A stretch of 64,000 nucleotides of DNA from Gymnorhina tibicen (Eukaryota; Chordata; Aves; Passeriformes; Artamidae): contig VXAZ01006875.1 in assembly GCA_013399875.1 (NCBI GenBank), positions 400,813 through 464,812 of the forward strand, read 5' to 3'. The notes under the pieces were generated by a model. It had not been told where the DNA came from, made no database searches, and saw nothing but the letters and a program-made list of their open reading frames with translations. A program made the position numbers and the translations under genes. Positions 22,615-34,463 of the stretch are shown piece after piece; position 1 is the first letter of the stretch; each line of letters starts with the position of its first letter.

Positions 22615-25600
22615 TTCCCCTGCTCCAGTCATGGCTGAGAATGACAAAGGGGGATAAAACTGATGATGGACAAACCCAACCCTCACCCTGCCTGCAGCCT
22701 CATGTGGTGTTTCCCTGGACCTGGGGCTCTGTGCTGGTGTTTTGGAGTGTGCGTAGCTGCCCAGAATCCTGAGGCAGGAGGGCACTGCCAGAGCTCTCCT
22801 GAGCCAACCTGTGCATCAGCCTCCTCATGGCAGATCTGTCAAGCTGGAGCAATCCTGGGAGAAGTTCAATCATTGGAGACTGAAAATAACCCAGGCAAAA
22901 CCCCTTGTGAAATGTCTCCTCTCCATCACTTCTATCCCATCCACTCCACAGAGGCACAGGGAAAAAGGGCCCATCTGTTTGGAGTTTGCTTTGAAAAGGA
23001 AAACCGCTCTTCTGGGACAGCATCTCCCAGCGCCTGCTCCTCATCCGCTGATCTCTGCAACCTTGGCACACGGAGCATCTCGGCAACAATTTTTCAGCAC
23101 ACCCGAGTGCAGGAGAGAGCCTGATTTACAATTATCCTTCAGTTACAAAGGTAATTTTAACTGGGATTAGCTGATCCTGTAAAGTAATTGAAGCCAGGAG
23201 GTCTGGGGCTGCTGTGCTGTTATTATCACCAGATGCCATCGGAGAAACAAAGGGTGAGGGCTGTCTCCAGAAGTGCTTCTCAAAACCTTCCAATTCCATC
23301 TCTCCAGGTATGAAGGGAGGGAGAAATCTGACAGGCAGGGAGAGGGGGAGAGAAGTGTAGGGATGAATGAGCAGTGATCCTAAATGGATCAGGATGGACA
23401 GAGGGAAGGTCAGGGAGGCAGTGAGGAAGAGGGCTGCTCGTGGGCTGAATTCCTGCCCAGGGGCCTCTCTCCAGCCTGCTCTGTGGAAGGGCTGTCTCTT
23501 CCAGAAGGACAGCATTCATTATGCTGTCTTTTAGATAAAGAAAAAATCCTGCAATTAAATGAAGGAACCCCCACCTACCCTCACCCTCTTGGGATACTTT
23601 GATATGTTCGCAAATGCCGCAGCTGCCGTTGGGGTCACCAGCCCAGCTGGTACCTCTGGCCCTCACTGCCAACTCTCCCCAAATCAGAGAGCCCTCGGTG
23701 GCTCTCAGGACATCGGTGCTGCTATCCCAGCTCTGCCTGGAGTGGGGCTGCTGACCTGGCACTGGCCCCAGCGTGTCCCTGCAGTGAGCACCGGGTTGTG
23801 CAGGAGTTCTTAATTGCTTGGAGGGATTTTGGCTCCTCTGAGAAACCACCAGATCCCACAGGTGATGGTTGGTGGGAAGCAGGAGCAAGGGCAGGAGTGT
23901 GGGGAGCACAGAGGGAAGGGCTGGGAGCTGCCTCAGCCTCTCCCTGCAGCACCCCTGGGCACAGCGGGGTCCGGCCGCCAGCCTGGCAGAGCCACCCCGG
24001 GGCACATCCCAGGACCCACGGGAACATCCGACTGGAGCAGCTGGGTTCTCTGACAGGGGCTCAACTGGCACCTGCTGCTTAGGTTGCCCAAATTGCCCCT
24101 GTGTGGCACCACCCGGGTGGCATCACTGCCACACCTGAGGGTGGTTCAGCTAAAGCGCCTTCAGCTGCCAGACACCCCAGTGAAAGTGGGACCAAGGCAC
24201 TGCTCTTGCTAATAAAGGTCCAAGATATGTTCAACTGAAATATTTCTGCTTGTTCAGTAAAACAAGTGAAGTTTTAGGACTGTTCAAGTGCAATTAAAGC
24301 AGTCATGTCACAGATGTGGTGGATAGTCCTGTGTAATCAGATTACAGCAATTCCCTCACAGGACCAGATCAGATCCTAAACTACATGTCAAGGTCCCTTC
24401 AACTCCACACCAGAGGGAGAAAAACCCCAAACACAATCAGGAAGAAAGCACAATAAAAAGGAATTGCTTCTGCTGGGATTGCAACCAGCAGCGATCGCTG
24501 TGATTTGCACTAATCAAGGCCAGCCCGGCCCCATCTGCTGGAATTATCTCTCTCACTAATCCCCAATGTGTTTCCTATTTGGGCTCTTCTGGGCTTCCCT
24601 GTGGAGCAGCCTGGGTGAGCCCACGGTGGGACTGGCAGGGCTGGAGCCCTCCTTCCCAGAGGAACACCTGGGACCACTCCACTGGCACTGGGGCTACGGA
24701 GAAGGGTGACAGGGACTGTCACCCCTGGGGGCAGGGGGATGCTTCCGCTGGGGGCCCCCACATCCCAAGAACAGGAGCACCCCAGCGCCCAGATGGTTCA
24801 GCTCCCTGTGGCTCCCAGAGCTTCTGCTCTCTTTTTTTAAGGTCAGAGCAAAGAACTCTGTCCCCCCAGAACACTGCTGGGGCAGAGGGTGTCTGAGACA
24901 CAATCAGGAACCTTCCCCAGCAGCACAGGGAAAGAAGCAGGACCATCATGAGGTGTCCTGTCATCCTTATCTTTAACCAGGGTCAGAGGGAACAAGGGAC
25001 TGTACACGTAAGCCTTTATGGTGATTTAGTTCTTCGTAAAAACGAATTTGTTTCCAGCACAAAACCATTTGTCATGGAAAAAGAGAATAAATAAAAGAAG
25101 AAAGTGAAAAAAGGAAAAAAAAGGAAAAATAAAACCAGGAATGTTCCCGAATGACAAAGGAAAGGCAGTTTCTGCTGCTCCACCAGCAGCACTGCTCTGT
25201 CCTCCCACCCCTCTTGCTCCGCCCTGCCCGTGAGGAAAACAGCTCAGTGTTCCCAGCACCATCTCCACGGCTGGGGCAGCGACACAGTGGGAACACGGGT
25301 GTCACCATAGTGGCACGGGTGACAGACTTGGCGGGTGTTCCCTTGGCAGTGCCCGGAACGGCTGGTGTGCCCCCGCATCCCTCCGTGCGGCTCCACAGGC
25401 TGCCCTGGGAAGCCCCTCTGTCCCCACCCCTTCCATCCATCCTTGCTGGGCTGTTTATTTGGCCCAAACACGGGCTGGCAGTTTGAATTTGTGTTATTCC
25501 TTGTTTGTTATTCTTTACCCTTGAGCAGTCTCAGCCAGGGACTCGGGGAGCACAAGCCCCGTGGTGGCCTCGGGGCACAGCTGTGCCTGCTGGGACGAGC

Positions 25601-25625
25601 CTCGCCTGGGGGGCCTGGGGGGTTC
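22615..25625. other. single-copy sequence, no gene recognised
   Basis: 24170-24580 is AT-rich with a perfect 12-base palindrome CAGCGATCGCTG at 24489-24500 followed by TTTGCACTAATCAAGG, which may be regulatory. 25075-25140 is a purine-rich A/G run. The 263-codon minus-strand frame at 23280-24071 has no recognisable domain. Confidence 0.38.
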
Positions 25626-25630
25626 ACACA

Positions 25631-25667
25631 GGGGCCATGCTCTGGGACAGCCCCTTGCAGCCCCGAG
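25631..25667 (+). repeat. left copy of a 37 bp repeat abutting the assembly gap
   Basis: The 37 bases ending immediately before the N run match 26034-26070 at 35 of 37 positions. This suggests at least two units of a tandem array whose middle was not assembled. Confidence 0.8.
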
Positions 25668-25998
25668 NNNNNNNNNNNNNNNNNNNNNNNNNNNNNNNNN
25701 NNNNNNNNNNNNNNNNNNNNNNNNNNNNNNNNNNNNNNNNNNNNNNNNNNNNNNNNNNNNNNNNNNNNNNNNNNNNNNNNNNNNNNNNNNNNNNNNNNNN
25801 NNNNNNNNNNNNNNNNNNNNNNNNNNNNNNNNNNNNNNNNNNNNNNNNNNNNNNNNNNNNNNNNNNNNNNNNNNNNNNNNNNNNNNNNNNNNNNNNNNNN
25901 NNNNNNNNNNNNNNNNNNNNNNNNNNNNNNNNNNNNNNNNNNNNNNNNNNNNNNNNNNNNNNNNNNNNNNNNNNNNNNNNNNNNNNNNNNNNNNNNNN
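25668..25998. other. assembly gap, 331 N
   Basis: The run of N is an unsequenced or unresolved gap. Both sides are very GC-rich and share a near-identical 37 bp segment. All open frames crossing it are meaningless. Confidence 0.99.
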
Positions 25999-26033
25999 CG
26001 CGGGGCGCGTGGGCGCCGGGTGGGTCTTGGCTG

Positions 26034-26070
26034 GGGGCCATGCTCTGGGACAGCCCCATGCAGCCCTGAG
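26034..26070 (+). repeat. right copy of the gap-flanking 37 bp repeat
   Basis: It differs from 25631-25667 only at two bases. The segment between the gap and this copy ('cgcggggcgcgtgggcgccg') is extremely CpG-rich, consistent with a hard-to-sequence repeat. Confidence 0.8.
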
Positions 26071-26215
26071 CGACACGTGGCAGAGCCGGGGCTGGAGTGA
26101 GCAGCTGTGGTGGCTCGTGTGCACACAGAGCAACATGTGAGCCTCACGGACATCAGGAGGGATCACCCAGGCACTGGGACAGCTGGGAGCGGTGCCAGGA
26201 GGGGTCATGCCCACA

Positions 26216-26322
26216 GGAGCACTCAGCGCTCTGGACCGGGTGACAAGGTGGGGATTGGTCACAGGTTGGACTCAATGATCTTGGAGGTCTTTTCCAGCCT
26301 CGGTGATTCTGGGATGCTGTGA
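26216..26322 (+). mobile_element. CR1 LINE 3'-tail fragment, CAGGTTGGACTCAATGATC type
   Basis: 'tgacaaggtggggattggtc' then 'ttggactcaatgatcttgga' and 'attctgggatgctgtgac' match a CR1 subfamily 3' end. The reverse-complement copy at 40756-40940 carries the same text, so the two belong to the same subfamily, distinct from the 'ctgcccatggcaggggtgg' type elsewhere. Confidence 0.82.
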
Positions 26323-27924
26323 CTGGTCCAAAAAGGGCTCCAGGTGGGTCCTGGCTCGTGTTCATTTGACACGGGGGGTTTTGGCTCTCTGCTGGCCAGC
26401 AGGGCCAGGTAATGACGCCACTGCCAGCTCTGAAATAACCCAAACACTCTCACTTTGCCAAGAGGCTGCGCATCCCACTCAGACCTCAGATCCAGGAGCT
26501 CCAACACAGCATGAGCTGGAGCCAGAAGCAGCCTTCCTGCAAGAAAAACCTCCCGATTGCATCCCTGTGTCCCAGGGGAGGCAGTGCCAGGACAGGGGTC
26601 AGGGGACTTTTCCTTTTTCTATGGAAAGCTAGCAGGTACAGGAGCCACCAGCACGGAGAGTTCTCCGAGGGCACTCAGTCCATCCAGTACAACCCTTTGC
26701 CAAAAAAAAAAAGAATCAGGTAAGCCCAATCTGAGATGAATTGAAGGGAAGTGTGATCCATTCACCACAGGAGTGTGAGTGATGTCCACAGCCAAATTCT
26801 CTGAGTAAATGCTCCATCATGGATTATTCATTCATCTCAGATGCTTATAAGGAAACAGCAGAAAGCTGAAAATGTTCCAGTGCCAATTATTTATTGAAGG
26901 GATGTTCTCCTTGGCGGGCTCAGAACACTCAAGCACGGTGTTTATCCTGCTTTCCTTGGGAGAGGCTGGATCAGCAGAAATCGGAAAATCTCTGCCGGTG
27001 TTCAGGCTGAATTTCCCTGTGTTGAGCTTCATCACCTTTATTCATAGCTCCACTGCTTTTGGGCCATTCTGGACAATATTTCTTCCTTTTCAGTGTTTAC
27101 ACCCTTCGGATATTCCTAGACAGCCATTATATTCCCCACTAGTCTTCTTCTGGCCTGGCTGTATTTCCTTATTTTAATCTTTCCCCATCATCAGTCCCTC
27201 CTGCCCCTTCATCATCTGTGCCGCTCTTCCCTGAATTCCCCCTGATTTGTCGACATCACTCTTGTTTATGATTCCGAGATCTCATTTAGTATTTGATTTC
27301 TGCCAAAAATAAAATTGAGCTTGATTGTTTTCGCTGATGACTGAAGGAGACATGAATTGTTGCTTGGAAAACAGTCCTTGAGACAGCAATATGTGAGTGA
27401 GGGGAAAGCAAGGCAGCTCCATCAGGCAGACAAACACCCAGATGATGTTGGCTCTGGCTCGATTGGATCTTGGGAGCTGGGACGTGCTGACAGTAATAGC
27501 CCCCACTATTGGAGTGTTTAGCTTTTAAACAGAAATGGGAGTTATAACTCAGGCCCTGGCATAAATCACTGGGCCAGGAAAATCTCCCAGGTACAGGCCT
27601 GCATAATAAACTGGGCTGAAATTCCTTGTCCTTGAGGAAAGGAGCAAAATCGCAGCTTCCTTTGTGTGAAGTGAGGGGAAAGTGGGGGGGCTGAATTGGA
27701 TCCAGCAGCTTGGTCACTGAGGCCTTCAGCTGGGAAAGTCACAATGGGTTTTGGCAGGGAACGTCTGGATTGCCACGGGGTTGGGAAAGAAAGTGGCGAA
27801 GGGCAAAGTGAGACTGCAGAAGGATCTTCGTCCAAGGAGGGAGATCCAGCCCGACCACCCCGACAGCAGCACTGGGACTGGCACTCACTGCGCACACCTC
27901 TCGGGGCTGTCCAGGGGCAGGTGT

Positions 27925-27991
27925 CTGCCTGCACCTGTACCTGCCTCTGTACCTGCACTGGCACGCGTATCTGCACCTGCACCTGCACCTG
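27925..27991. repeat. imperfect 6 bp repeat (CTGCAC / CTGTAC)
   Basis: Imperfect 6 bp units (CTGCAC, CTGTAC, CTGCCT) recur for about 67 bases. The Cys/Thr-rich frame over it (CTCTCLCTCTG style) is a repeat artefact. Confidence 0.8.
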
Positions 27992-28255
27992 GATTGAGCT
28001 GTGGGGTGGTGCTGAGGGTCTCCATCATTTCTGGCCATCAGGTGATGTAATTTCTCTGTCTAAATGCAGGTTTAGGGACCCGGTGTTGCTCACCTGGAAG
28101 AACAAAAGCTGGATGGCTCCAGCCTGTGACTCTTCCAGGTGTCTCCTTGTGGCTTCCCTGAGGAGGACTGACCTCCCTGCCAGCCCCACCCAGTGACTGG
28201 CACTGTCCCCCAGGATCTCTTCCGTCACCACGAGGACAGTGCTGCTGCCACGCGT

Positions 28256-28318
28256 GGAATCACAGAAGGCTTGGGGCTGGAAGGGACTTCATCTAGTTAG
28301 ACTATTCCATGATTCCGT
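28256..28318 (-). mobile_element. short CR1-derived fragment
   Basis: 'tggaatcacagaaggcttgg' then 'ggctggaagggacttcatct' is the reverse of a CR1 tail. It is followed at 28302-28318 by 'tattccatgattccgtg', which looks like a forward tail, so two tiny fragments may be abutted. Both are short. Confidence 0.45.
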
Positions 28319-29313
28319 GGTTTTACTCCCTCGGGAAGTCGCTGTGTGTGTCCGTGCCCTGGGAACCCCCCGGGCACAACAGAGTGTGGGTCTGGGCGGA
28401 TGGAAGGGAGCAGCAGTGACCATCCTGTATCCACGCAGGAGCAGGACCTGGGGCTGAGGAGCAGCACCGCAGGAGAGGGGCTGCAGTCGGGAGTGCTGTC
28501 CCCATACTGGAGCACATGGAAACCCCCCGGACCTGAGATCCACATAAACCCACAGAGCAGATGGGGGCCGGTCTCCCCCGGGAAGCAGCTACCTTCCAGG
28601 GAGACCCCGAACAGAGGGTCTGTATCGCCAGGGGATTTCCATTTAAATGCTCCTTGGCAAAATCCCCTTAAAAAGCTGCTGATGACTCGTGGAAAGCTTT
28701 GGAAAACATGCTAATTACTGGGAAACAATGCAGCATCTCCATGGCTAGAGCCCCTCTGCTTCCCTCCCTCCCTTCCCGGCACCACCGGAGGCATTTCCAT
28801 GAGAAGGGCAGCGTTGTCTCTCCGGACTGTTCGTGCTGCTTATTTCTGCACCTGAAGTCAGGCTCCAAAGTGTGGGACCCCTCAAGGCATCTCCACAGCA
28901 ACCCCCCCTCCCTCCCCCGAGCAGGGCTTGGGACAGGGAGCTCCTGTCACCCCTGGAGTGGGACAGTTAGGGACGGGACTCATTAGCGTTATTACTATGC
29001 ATAGCATGTGCTGCAGCAGCATCCCAAAGCTCCCGTCAGGATCAGGTATCCTGTGTGCTGGGAGTGTGTAAAACTGCTGTCAGACACAGCCCCCGCCTCT
29101 GGAAACTCCACTGGTTTCCCCAAGGAACACGTGTTTCAGCAGCGGGGAGGACCCCAGGTTTCTCTTTGCTGTCACCTCCCACTGCTCCAACCCCACCAAG
29201 GGCTCTGTTCCAACGCGAGCGTCAGCTCGGGAATCAACTCCCTGCACTGTGGAAAAAGCCGTGGTGCTTCTTGTGGCTTCATTTCCATTTGGTTTGTTTT
29301 GCTGTGGCAGAAC

Positions 29314-29360
29314 TGGGATGGGATGGGATGGGATGGGATGGGATGGGATGGGATGGGATT
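29314..29360. repeat. pentanucleotide microsatellite (GGGAT)n, about 9 copies
   Basis: Nine uninterrupted GGGAT units. The sequence just after it, 'tccatccc', is complementary to the unit, so a small hairpin at the array end is possible. Confidence 0.95.
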
Positions 29361-30570
29361 CCATCCCTTCCCATGGGCAGCAGTGGCCTTTGGCTGGGGG
29401 ATGAAATATCCATGAACTTCCACAGCCAAAGTCAGGAAAAGTGTCAGAGAGAACTTTTTGCTCCTTGGATCATCTTGCAAGGACTAGTGATCCCTCCTGA
29501 TGAGAGGGAGCAGGAGGGAAAGGGAGAGAACCTTGGTTTTAAACGTAACAGAAACACCTGTGAGGAAAACCCTAATCTTGCGTGTCTGTGCCCCACAATC
29601 CATCTGCTCCTCGTGCTGGCGTCAGAGCCCTCCTTCACTCAGGCTTTTGGAGACCTGCCCCATGAGTCATTATCTGAATCCTAAATAATTAATTGGGGTA
29701 GGGATGTACAGAGACATTCTGGGTTTGGTCAGGAGCAGTAGGATATTTTCCTATTGCTCAGGGGGACAAGGACAAAGCGATGAAAGAGGAGGGAGCTGTG
29801 CAGGGGGAGAGCGGCACGGCTGAGCCGCACTGCGGGAACACGGAGTGTTCCCATCGGCCAGGGGACAGCCAGGAACACACACAGCAGCTACAAGATGACA
29901 ACAAAGCAGAGGGATGGCAGCAGCTCCAGTCCCTGAGCTGGCACCACGCAGCCAAGGCTGGCAGAGCCATCCCTGCAGCAGGTGCAGTGCCAGGCGTGTC
30001 TGCAAATGGGGAGTGGGATGTGCCCGGGACATTCATTACCCAGGCCAGGAGAGGTTTCTAGAGGAAACAATCCCATGAACGCTCACTTCCCCACACCCAA
30101 ATTCGTCCCTTTTCCTAGAGGCAAGACCAACATGGCTCTTTGCATCGCTTTGCATCCGAGCAAGGGATTAACCCGTCCACGGTGCCTCAGTGAAGACTGG
30201 AACCCTTCCAGGAAGTCAGCACCCTGGCGCTGCCTCTCCCTCTAAATGCTTTGGCTTCCTGCAGGAAAATGAAATCCATTAACAAGTTCCACCCCTGCTC
30301 GGAATTCAAGGCTAGAACTGTCAATGCTTTGGGAAGGAGCTAAATGGGGGGATTTCCATAACAATCAGCAGCTACAGCATTAATCCATAGTCATATTAAC
30401 CTGGGATGACAAGGACACGTCTGGCTGTTCTCTCTAATGTAATCTGCCATTGTGCCCGGCCCCGCTGAGCCCGGCTTTGTGCTGGGCCTGGGCTGGGAGC
30501 AGCTCGTCTCCCCAGCTCTGGGCACAGCTCAGAAACGAGAGAGGGGCAACAGACAGGGGAAAGCATTAAT

Positions 30571-30587
30571 ATGTGTGTGTGTGTGTT
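30571..30587. repeat. short (TG)n dinucleotide repeat
   Basis: About eight TG units follow 'attaata'. It is short and may be polymorphic. Confidence 0.8.
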
Positions 30588-31189
30588 CACAGTCTCTCCC
30601 TGTGCCGCGTGTGCCCCAGGCTCTGAGCCCGTGCACGGACCGGTGTTGGTGCTGGGCCTTTGTGAGGTGTCAAATACACACGGCAAACCGAGGGAAACGG
30701 CGGAAATTCCGGTGTGGGATCAGGGCTCTGTGAGGGAATGTGGGGATGTAGCACCAGGTGGATGTGTTGGGTGTTCGGCGTGTTGCGGCTCCCGGGCTCA
30801 GTCCCTGCGGACCTGCTGGCACAGGGGTGCTGCCGTGCCAGGCCCTCGCAGGTGGTGCTGGTGACAATCCTGGTGGTGCCAGGGCAGCTCAGGGGGAGGG
30901 GGAAGGCGTCCAGCCTCTCTGCTCCTTTAGAGGTGGGGTGTCTCTGGGACTGGCAGAGCGTCCCCTGCAGGGCTGGGCAGCCCCCACTGGCCCTTCTCTT
31001 TCCCTCATTTTGCTGTATTGTATTGGCTTTCCTAGAAGCAGCCCCTTCTCTGTGCGTGGAAGGTGCCCTGAGCCTGCTGCAGGATTAGGATGTGGATACA
31101 GAGCTGCAGTGCCGGGACACCCCACCCCAAATGAGCCTCATTTCTGGCCTTTCTCTTTTCAAAAATCTTCCAATCCATTCCATGATTTC

Positions 31190-31420
31190 TGTGTTACTAT
31201 TTAGTTATATTGTAAAGGGGGTGGAAATCGGAAACTCTGATTCACCAGGATCTTTGCGCAGAAACTTCACACGCTGGAACAATTAATTATCCATTAAACC
31301 CTTTGTCTGTGTCATTGCATTGTTCCAGGCTCCCACTGAAGCCCCTCAGCAAGGCAGTCGGGCTGCCAGCCTGCAAGTGTGGTTAATCAACTAACGAGCT
31401 TAGAAATACAATAGGCACAG
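31190..31420. promoter_or_regulatory. putative enhancer with SOX/homeodomain/TCF-like sites
   Basis: A compact cluster is visible: AACAAT at 31278-31283, TTAATTA at 31283-31289, ATTAA at 31293-31297, and CCTTTGT at 31300-31306. It is followed by TGGTTAATCAAC at about 31381-31392. The block is repeat-free and AT-rich and lies just before the CR1-dense interval. The arrangement is typical of neural or mesodermal enhancers, but this is inference from motifs alone. Confidence 0.3.
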
Positions 31421-31583
31421 CAACACGGTGCTCTCCAAGCTCCACGATGCCCAAGGGTCTCCAGCCACTCCAGAAAACATGGAATTAGCCATGGTTTGGC
31501 CCCACTGCGGGCCAGCAGAGCTGAACGAGACACAGCGCTTGCAGATGTGGCACTAAAATGCTTCTCCTACCAGCTCCAGCATC

Positions 31584-31742
31584 ATGGAGTCATGGAATGG
31601 TTTGGGTTGGAAACCCCATCTTGTTCCACCCCCTGCCATGGGCAGGGACACCTTCCACTATCCCAGGCTGCTCCAAGCCCTGTCCAACCTGGCCTTGAAC
31701 ATTTCCAGGAATGGGGAGTCCACAACATCCTTGGGCAGCCAT
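31584..31742 (-). mobile_element. CR1 LINE 3' fragment
   Basis: The reverse-oriented tail 'atggagtcatggaatggttt' is followed by the 'ccaccccctgccatgggcag' and 'ctggccttgaacatttccag' blocks. It stops at 'ccttgggcagcc'. It is 5'-truncated and noncoding. Confidence 0.92.
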
Positions 31743-31974
31743 CTCTGGGCATCATGGATGCAGGGAATGATGGGGACACGCAGGTGGCCAGGTCAGACCG
31801 GGCAATGGGGACAGCACCCAACAGGGCAGCAGCTGCAGGACAGCACTGTGGTGTGAGGTGGATTTAATGGGGAAAAACTGCTGAGAAACTGGGAAAATTT
31901 CAACTTAGCTGAGGTTAGAGGTGACGCTTGTGTCTGGAAAGATGTTGCTGTGTGGCTAAAGTCTGGGAAAGCAG

Positions 31975-32183
31975 CATTAGAGGGAAGCAGGTGGAGGCAT
32001 GAGATCTTTGAGGATACTTTTAATGGTAGAAATTTTGTCTCCGTTGTATTTAGGCCTTAATTACAGCAGCCATAAAGGTGTTTATTTCCTGGCGACGAAT
32101 GGCGGGCCAAGGAGAGAACTCTCTCATCAGCTCTTACAAGTTTCAATTACTTTTTCTCAATTATGTTTATGTTTTCCTTGCAG
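31975..32183. promoter_or_regulatory. putative conserved noncoding block
   Basis: An AT-rich, repeat-free stretch contains 'ggccttaattacagcagcca' (about 32053-32072), 'ataaaggtgtttatttcctg' (32072-32091), an isolated CpG pair in 'ggcgacgaatggcggg', and TTTCAATTACTTTTTCTCAATTA. It ends in a good splice-acceptor-like pyrimidine tract. It could be an enhancer, or an intron edge upstream of the exon-like segment described next. Confidence 0.25.
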
Positions 32184-32235
32184 TTTTCGGGAACAGCCCG
32201 TGGGCAGAGGCACTGTTCCCAGGAGGACGGAGAAG
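32184..32235 (+). other. exon-like segment with splice-like borders
   Basis: A pyrimidine-rich tract ending TTGCAG (32178-32183) is followed by 52 bases and then AAG|GTCAGG (GT at 32236). Both borders resemble consensus splice sites. There is no recognisable peptide. This is a chance-level observation unless RNA data support it. Confidence 0.15.
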
Positions 32236-32339
32236 GTCAGGAGACCAGGCCACAGAGTCTGGAGAGCTTTGGCCAAGGTCAAAGCGGACAAAGAACAAAA
32301 GTTTAATTGCAAAAGTGGATGAAGGGGCCTTTAGATGAC

Positions 32340-33015
32340 CACCAGCCAAACCTTGAACTTTCAGGGCAGTTTTTCAGTCCTGTCTCACTGGCCTTCTTGT
32401 GCCAACCCCCTTACAGCCTTTGTGTGCCCATAGGACACTTCTCTGCCCTGGTGGGACATGCATGGCTGTGTCTGTCATGGGCAAAGGCTGCTGGAAAAGT
32501 CTCTGCTTCCATGTCCCTTTAACACAGCCATGGCCATGAGTCCCTCACAGGCTCTGGAACAACGAACAATGAGCGATAAATATCCAGAAATCACTCCCGG
32601 GTTTCGTCTCCCAAAGTTGAAATTTTTCCACGACTATGCCACAAACCCCCCAGCCTCGCAGCCCTGGAGAGCAGCAGAGATAAGAGCAACTATCAGCTTG
32701 AAGAGGCTCAGGCAGATAAGCATCATGCCTCGAACAGCCGATAAAGCTGCAAGCCGGGAGGAATCTCTGCCAGAGCATGGGAGTGACGGGAGCCTGGGCT
32801 GGGAATGTCTCTTTGGAGATGGGCTGTGGATGTCCTGCAGTGTCACTGACCTGTGCAAGACACCTCCCCTCGTGCTGAATCCTTGTTCCCAGCCCTTCCC
32901 CGGAGTGGAGCACAAGGAGCTCATGGCTCTGCCCCTCGTCCCTGCTCTGGCTGTCGTCTCCCTCTGCTCTCCCAGGAGTGCTCTGTGCGTAAAAGTTACA
33001 TACGGGAGAAAACAA
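32340..33015. other. single-copy sequence, no gene recognised
   Basis: Nothing beyond overlapping domain-less open frames on both strands (for example 32634-33518 on the minus strand, part of which is CR1 sequence). Confidence 0.4.
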
Positions 33016-33019
33016 CAGT

Positions 33020-33283
33020 GAAATGGCCTCAAGCTGCACCGGGGGAGGTTTAGATTGGACATTAGGAAGAATTTCTTCACAAAATGTGTTGCAAAGCATT
33101 GAACAGCCTGTCCAGGGCAGTGGGGGAGGCACCATCCCTGGAAGTGTTCAAAAACCGTGTGGATGTGGCACTGGAGGACAGGAGGACACGATTTAGTGGT
33201 GAGCCTGGTGGGGTTAAGCTGACAATTCGACTTAATGATCTTAAAGGTCTTTCTAAACTTAATGATTCCATGATTCTCTTCTA
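33020..33283 (+). mobile_element. CR1 LINE 3' fragment, older subfamily
   Basis: 'gattggacattaggaagaat' then 'cattgaacagcctgtccagg', 'catccctggaagtgttcaaa', and a tail 'cttaatgattccatgattct'. It is more diverged than the 'gccctggcacagggtgccca' copies and resembles older avian CR1 subfamilies. Confidence 0.9.
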
Positions 33284-33284
33284 T

Positions 33285-34460
33285 GATGTCACTGGTTGCC
33301 TTCTCTATGTGGAGCTGTTCAGTCTGGGATTCCCTCCTAATCCTGCCACAGAGAGTCCTAATCTGTCCCACATCTCCTTTTGAAAGCTGCTGGGGAAAAA
33401 ACCAAAAATATCCTTCCCTTTGCCCTGCAGAGGGGGAGCCTTGGGGTGGACAGGAGGCTGCTGAGATCCCAGCCAAGTCCTGGGAACACAACATGGAGAG
33501 TGAGGGAAACTCTGGCATTCCTGGTGCTCTGCTGCCTCCAGCCCCGTGGCCATCACTGCCCTGGGTCCTTCGGCTGCGGGGGATCTTGGCACTGGGGGTG
33601 ACAGCCCTGGCTGGATGGATAAAGGCACAAAAATGGGAACATTAACAGCTCCAGCACAGTTATTCCTGTTTCCTGCCCCAGACAGCTCCCGAGGCTCAGG
33701 CACAGCCATGGTACTGGACAGGTGGGAACAGGGGAGCGGCACCGTGCAGGCAAAAATTCCTGCCGGGACACACAAGTGTCTCCAGCTCTTACCCAGTGCC
33801 ACTTCTATTTCAGTTTGTCTCTGGGGCAAACATCTGAGGTTCCCAAGTCCCCTCCTGCCCAGGGGTTCGTGTCCCCAGGTCCCCGGGCGGGAGCACAGAG
33901 CCCTGCGAGGGCTGGAGCAGATTTGCTGACTCTGGGAGTGTTTTGTGCCGATGGCTCAGCGCTGTTCATTAATGGGGAAGGAACACGTCCCTGGCCCTCC
34001 CCCATTTCCAGGCCAGGTGGAGACATGATTTATTGCGCTCTTTAGTCATTATTCTCAGTTACCCAATTATGTTTTTTAAAGTTAAAAATGCAAGAACTTT
34101 GTTGCGGCTGCATCTGGGGGTTCTGCAGCATCTGGAAGATGGTTAGGAAAATAAAACCCAGAGGAAGCCAAGAACAACGACACCAGCAGCTTCTCGAGTG
34201 CTACCTGGCAGTGATGTCCCAGCCAGGTCACACGGTGACAGAGCTCCCCGGGCCTTGACCCCACGGCTGGCAGAGCCAAGTGGGGCTGACACCAGGCAGG
34301 GGCATGCCTCGATTTGGGGCATTTGGTCCTTCTTAGCAAAACCTGCTCTTGCCTAAACCCAGGACAATCAGCAGGGAGGGCTCAGCACAAGACAGATAAG
34401 GCTGCGGTGCTGCTGACTCAGCAGTTCTCCTCCCTGACTCCTCGAGCGCTGCCACGGTGG
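33285..34460. other. single-copy sequence between CR1 copies
   Basis: There is an AT-rich spot at 34025-34085 ('cattattctcagttacccaa', 'ttatgttttttaaagttaaa'). No exon is supported. Confidence 0.38.
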
Positions 34461-34463
34461 GTT

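Larger units (their letters stand above)
26325..31580. other. single-copy sequence with simple repeats and putative regulatory blocks
   Basis: No gene is recognised. AT-rich pieces at 27010-27320, 28625-28740 and 30250-30410 are repeat-free and may be conserved noncoding sequence. Tandem repeats within the span are listed separately. Confidence 0.38.

Noticed and set aside
23280..24071. 263-codon minus-strand open frame
   Set aside because: Low complexity, no recognisable domain.
25335..26262. Frames spanning the N gap
   Set aside because: They are open only because N has no stop codons.
32634..33518. 294-codon minus-strand frame
   Set aside because: It partly covers a CR1 fragment and shows no reverse-transcriptase or endonuclease motif.
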